Source of the DNA: Eubacteriales Family XIII. Incertae Sedis bacterium
Lineage (GTDB): Bacteria; Bacillota; Clostridia; Peptostreptococcales; Anaerovoracaceae
Direction: 5' to 3'
Length of the DNA: 7,192 bases
Assembly: GCA_031257215.1 (NCBI GenBank)
Contig: JAIRPC010000055.1
Span: forward strand, 1 to 7,192
Notes under the pieces: model-generated
Databases searched by the model: none
Told to the model about the DNA's origin: nothing
What the model saw: the letters and a program-made list of their open reading frames with translations, nothing else
In this document: one piece after another, positions 5,741 through 7,192 of the stretch
Layout: every line of letters begins with the position of its first letter
Numbering within the stretch: position 1 is the stretch's first letter
Translations under genes and position numbers: made by a program

Positions 5741-6841
5741 TTATTTTATTCCTGCCCCTGTTACTTCCAGCGCGCTGAATACGTCTAGCATGTCGTTGAC
5801 GTGCAGGGCCTGCTTGTGGAAATCCTTTGGCTTTGCCGCGGCGGTCACGAGGATGAACTGTTCGCCGCCCTTGACCATATAGCTGGCAAGGCATTGCCCC
5901 GCCTCGTTCGTGTAGCCCGTCTTGCCGCCGATTATTTCGCCGTCGTCCGAAACCATGTCTATCTCGCCCTGCTGGTACAGCGTGCTTTTCAGATCCAGCC
6001 CGTCAGGGTGCTTGTTCGTGGGCGAGGTCGTGTATTCCTGCGTCGATATCACTTTCAGGAACCGCTCGTCGCGTATCGCGTAGTCGAGGAGCAGAGCGAT
6101 ATCGGAAACCGTCGTGTATGTCTCGTCGTCGTGCAGCCCTATCGGGTTCGAGAAATGCGATGCCGACATCCCTATGCTCTCCGCTTTCGCGTTCATCATG
6201 TCCACGAATTTGTCCTGGCCGCCCGCCATGTATTCCGCGAGCGCCGAGGTGCATTCCGAGCCAGACGGCAGCATCACGCCGTAGATGAGATCCTCTATTT
6301 TAACCTTCTCGCCCACCGCGAAGCCCGCGACCGACGCACCGTCATTGTACAAATAGCCCAGATCGTCCCTCGTTATTTCAAGCTCCTTGTCATAATCCCC
6401 TGGCGCTATCCGCTCTATGAACACGAGTGCGGTCAGCATTTTCGTCATTGACGCGGGGTATATCTGAACATTCGCTTTCTTTGCCAGCCTTATGCGCTGG
6501 TGCATGAACGCGTCCGGGACGGGCTGAACGCCCTCCTGGGCATCCACCCATGAATCCTCGCCCTCGAACTTTCTGTTATAGCCAGAGCGTTGAAGCAGGA
6601 TATAATTCGCGCTTCTCATCTTGCCGGGGAGGTCTATGGACACCTTTACCGCGTCCGCTTCCTTTCGCAGGTCGTCCACGGCGGCCGCCACGGCTTTGGA
6701 CTGCCCCTCCTCCGCCCGCACCTCGCCCGTCTTGAAATAGGCGTACAGAGCGGCGGCCAGCACCACAACCATGACCGCCACGATCAGGGGTGTGGGGTCC
6801 CAACGATTCCTCCCAAAGCTGAAATAATAATTCCTCGCCAT
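5741..6841 (-). CDS. D-alanyl-D-alanine carboxypeptidase (peptidase S11, low-molecular-mass PBP)
   Basis: Removes the terminal D-Ala from peptidoglycan stem peptides outside the membrane, limiting cross-linking. Of 366 residues, 18-36 form one hydrophobic segment after a basic N-terminus, a signal peptide or uncleaved anchor. Residues 45-68 are charged and perhaps coiled-coil. The serine-hydrolase domain follows, with SMTK at 131-134 (nucleophile Ser131, general base Lys134) and KTG at 307-309 in GGKTGYTNEAGQC. The second motif, normally SxN, reads Ser193-Gly194-Ser195 in LPSGSECTSALAE. Other S11 features are IYPASMTKMLTAL, SHFSNPIGLHDD and HYTT-like ETYTTVSDIA. There is no obvious C-terminal PBP5 beta-domain or amphipathic anchor helix. 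The ATG at 6839-6841 has AGGA about seven bases upstream. It has its own promoter, with convergent repeats downstream. A sporulation-type DacF/DacB role cannot be told apart from housekeeping DacA. Confidence 0.92.
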   Translation of the reverse strand: MARNYYFSFGRNRWDPTPLIVAVMVVVLAAALYAYFKTGEVRAEEGQSKAVAAAVDDLRKEADAVKVSIDLPGKMRSANYILLQRSGYNRKFEGEDSWVDAQEGVQPVPDAFMHQRIRLAKKANVQIYPASMTKMLTALVFIERIAPGDYDKELEITRDDLGYLYNDGASVAGFAVGEKVKIEDLIYGVMLPSGSECTSALAEYMAGGQDKFVDMMNAKAESIGMSASHFSNPIGLHDDETYTTVSDIALLLDYAIRDERFLKVISTQEYTTSPTNKHPDGLDLKSTLYQQGEIDMVSDDGEIIGGKTGYTNEAGQCLASYMVKGGEQFILVTAAAKPKDFHKQALHVNDMLDVFSALEVTGAGIK

Positions 6842-6887
6842 AATCCATTCCTATAATTATTCCAATAACAAAACAGCTCCAACGGGA

Positions 6888-6929
6888 AAACCTCCCGCAC
6901 GACAGTATTCTATCATGTAAGGGAGGTTT
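6888..6929. promoter_or_regulatory. Inverted repeat bracketing the -10 box of the carboxypeptidase promoter
   Basis: Perfect 9-bp arms AAACCTCCC (6888-6896) and GGGAGGTTT (6921-6929) are centred 33 bp apart, about three helical turns. One arm fills the spacer next to the -35 and the other lies just past the expected start site, so the -10 sits between them. This geometry suits a repressor contacting both arms. With a 24-nt loop it is a poor terminator for the upstream gene. Confidence 0.55.
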
Positions 6930-6935
6930 CCGCAA
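6907..6935 (-). promoter_or_regulatory. Probable promoter of the carboxypeptidase gene
   Basis: On the minus strand the -35 is TTGCGG (6930-6935), the spacer is 17 nt and the -10 is TAGAAT (6907-6912), preceded by TGA to give an extended -10. It has the same design as the fab promoter in this window (TTGCGC, 17 nt, TGCTATACT). A start near 6900 gives a leader of about 60 nt. Confidence 0.72.
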
Positions 6936-6997
6936 AGGTTGCAGATAGCTTGCGATGGCCCGCAATGGCAGGGGCGCAATCCATTATTGCTTCATCA

Positions 6998-7192
6998 TTA
7001 GTCTATCCCAAAGCCATCCAACGGCATGGGATCGTACCTTGGGTCGATCGGCGGCACCTCGTAGCCGTCCGGGAGCTCATACGAGCCGCTGTCCACGTAT
7101 TTCGCCTTGCTGCCCAGCGACACGCTTCCCAGCGCCTTGAAATCGTTCTGCATATCGTAGGAGTGTATCGAGTCCGGCGCTATCACATAGAA
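6998..7192 (-). CDS. C-terminal fragment of an unrecognised protein (start beyond window)
   Basis: The frame is open to the right edge, so the visible 64 residues, ending in TAA at 6998-7000, are probably the tail of a longer protein. A GTG at 7186 could serve as a start but has no room for a visible ribosome binding site. The sequence starts FYVIAPDSIHSYDM, followed by LGSVSLGSKAKYV and a proline/aspartate-rich end (PPIDPRYDPMPLDGFGID). The alternating hydrophobic strands resemble the last blade of a beta-propeller, but I do not recognise the family. The acidic, proline-rich tail suggests an exposed C-terminus. The 156-nt gap to the carboxypeptidase holds that gene's promoter and no clear terminator, so read-through is possible. 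Confidence 0.6.
   Translation of the reverse strand, partial: FYVIAPDSIHSYDMQNDFKALGSVSLGSKAKYVDSGSYELPDGYEVPPIDPRYDPMPLDGFGID

Noticed and set aside
6888..6929. Intrinsic terminator for the gene ending at 6998
   Set aside because: The loop would be 24 nt, no U-run follows, and the stem overlaps a good promoter for the next gene.

Overview
The window most likely comes from a fairly GC-rich member of the Clostridia (Bacillota). The evidence is a FabK-type (FMN-dependent) enoyl-ACP reductase rather than FabI, the fabK-fabD-fabG-fabF-fabZ order typical of Bacillota type II fatty acid synthesis operons, strong GGAGG-type ribosome binding sites, and a penicillin-binding-protein-type D-Ala-D-Ala carboxypeptidase with an N-terminal membrane segment. 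The codons are GC-rich but ATA is used freely for isoleucine. Taxonomy below class level cannot be read from this sequence.

Layout. Positions 1-4519 hold a minus-strand fatty acid synthesis operon, read from right to left: fabK, fabD, fabG, fabF, then fabZ, which runs off the left edge. Most junctions are overlaps or very short gaps, so translation is probably coupled. The exception is a 106-nt AT-rich spacer between fabG and fabF. A well-formed promoter (-35 TTGCGC, 17-nt spacer, extended -10 TGCTATACT) precedes fabK. Directly upstream of it lie a 16-bp tandem duplication and a 9-bp-arm palindrome that share the heptamer TGAATCA, a candidate operator not matched to a known regulator. Positions 4786-5448 hold a divergent plus-strand gene for a small membrane protein with a SHOCT-like N-terminus, a tyrosine/glycine/glutamine-rich YGQ-repeat linker and a DUF4870/Tic20-like membrane domain. 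Positions 5464-5730, between convergent genes, hold a palindromic repeat array with a period of about 41 bp. Positions 5741-6841 (minus) encode the D-Ala-D-Ala carboxypeptidase, with its own promoter and an inverted repeat that brackets the -10 box. Positions 6998-7192 (minus) are the C-terminal end of an unrecognised protein.

How the genes work together. FabD makes malonyl-ACP, FabF condenses it with acyl-ACP, FabG reduces the ketone, FabZ dehydrates and FabK reduces the enoyl group, so the complete elongation cycle is encoded here. No acpP, fabH, fabT/fapR-like regulator or acetyl-CoA carboxylase gene is in the window. In the familiar streptococcal/clostridial order accB sits between fabF and fabZ, and it is absent here. 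The right half encodes cell-envelope proteins. No clearly new multi-gene system is evident. The points most worth a second look are the candidate fab operator, the YGQ low-complexity protein, the glycine-rich insert in FabD, the altered SxN motif of the carboxypeptidase, the palindrome around its promoter, and the repeat array with compensatory stem changes.
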